Shown in pieces: positions 4,912 to 5,077 of a stretch of 5,077 nucleotides of DNA. The notes below the pieces were generated by a model. It was not told the origin of the DNA and ran no database searches. It was given only the letters and a program-made list of their open reading frames with translations. A program made the position numbers and the translations under genes. Position 1 is the stretch's first letter. Each line of letters opens with the position of its first letter. Source of the DNA: Solirubrobacteraceae bacterium (GTDB lineage: Bacteria; Actinomycetota; Thermoleophilia; Solirubrobacterales; Solirubrobacteraceae); contig JANJUA010000013.1 in assembly GCA_024710825.1 (NCBI GenBank), positions 1 through 5,077 on the forward strand, given 5' to 3'.

Positions 4912-5077
4912 ATGTCAAGGCGAGCGCCGGAGCGGGCGCGTTGCCGTTGTCGGTGGTCATGATGTTTGTGGTCTTGATGGCTTGGCCGGTGGGGTCGCAG
5001 AGCACGTGCCAGATCCGGGCGCGGGTGACCGCGATGCGATGCAGCGCGCAATTTCAGTTGGCGGTCGCCGCCGCGGT
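4910..5077 (-). pseudogene. IS110-family transposase, frameshifted C-terminal remnant
   Basis: Reading from the right edge on the minus strand, one frame gives RGGDRQL. After skipping one A in the AAA run (plus-strand TTT at 5052-5054), the next frame gives NCALHRIAVTRARIW. Joined, RGGDRQL-NCALHRIAVTRAR matches the conserved C-terminal block (GNRQLNxALHxIAxxxxR) of IS110/IS116/IS902-type transposases, which use a DEDD-serine mechanism and a bridge RNA. Without the correction there is an in-frame TGA at 5054-5056, so the copy in this window cannot be intact. After IW the usual family text (YxxRKxAEGKxxREA) does not follow; instead a Thr/Asn/Ala/Pro-rich tail runs to TAG at 4910-4912, suggesting truncation or recombination. 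No terminal repeats or element end could be placed. The catalytic regions, if present, lie beyond the right edge. A short ATG-started stretch (4960-4910, 16 codons) within it has no ribosome-binding site and is probably not a gene. Confidence 0.65.

Noticed and set aside
4890..4918. Complete sigma-70 promoter for the crotonase using TTGACA
   Set aside because: A -10 at 16-18 nt would fall inside the coding start, where the bases do not fit TANNNT, and the transcript would lose the ribosome-binding site and start codon.
4910..4960. 16-codon leader peptide ahead of the crotonase
   Set aside because: No ribosome-binding site precedes its ATG, the composition continues the transposase-remnant frame, and no attenuator-like hairpin was seen.
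1..5077. CRISPR array, tRNA, rRNA or riboswitch
   Set aside because: I saw no regularly spaced repeats and no tRNA-like or rRNA-like sequence on either strand. Almost all of the window is coding, leaving no room for a long leader.

Overview
The window is high-GC DNA with tightly packed genes, best explained as an actinobacterial chromosome that makes the deazaflavin cofactor F420. A lineage near Thermoleophilia/Solirubrobacterales, or another early-branching high-GC actinobacterium, is my inference. It rests on composition and on the arrangement of separate cofE, cofC, cofD and npdG genes rather than the mycobacterial fbiA/fbiB layout. No rRNA or marker gene is present to confirm it.

Layout: (1) 3-182, plus strand: the last 59 codons of an FO synthase gene (fbiC, or its cofH half), entering from the left edge. 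(2) 189-3167, minus strand: a compact operon transcribed npdG > cofD > cofC > cofE, with overlaps of 22, 4 and 4 nt. It converges on fbiC with only 6 bp between the stop codons, and a near-perfect palindrome spans that junction. (3) 3168-3193: a 26-bp divergent spacer in which two -10-like hexamers on opposite strands overlap at GATATC, suggesting back-to-back, nearly leaderless promoters. (4) 3194-4108, plus strand: an HMG-CoA lyase family gene. (5) 4121-4900, minus strand: a crotonase (enoyl-CoA hydratase/isomerase) gene converging on the lyase gene with a 12-bp gap. (6) 4910-5077, minus strand: a frameshifted C-terminal remnant that looks like an IS110-family transposase, directly upstream of the crotonase gene.

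How the genes work together: FO synthase makes the deazaflavin chromophore. CofC makes the activated phospho-lactyl (or PEP-derived) guanylyl donor, CofD transfers it to FO, and CofE adds the gamma-glutamate tail. NpdG then exchanges hydride between F420 and NADP. The window therefore holds most of F420 synthesis plus its main NADP-linked redox enzyme. The lyase and crotonase could carry out consecutive steps of leucine/isovalerate breakdown (3-methylglutaconyl-CoA to HMG-CoA to acetoacetate plus acetyl-CoA), but neither substrate can be fixed from sequence alone.

I see no clear new system. The most noteworthy points are the C-ending, GAA/CAA-using codon style of the fbiC tail compared with its neighbours, the CofE without the FbiB reductase domain, the overlapping divergent promoters, the hairpins at both convergent junctions, and the IS110-like scar at the right edge.
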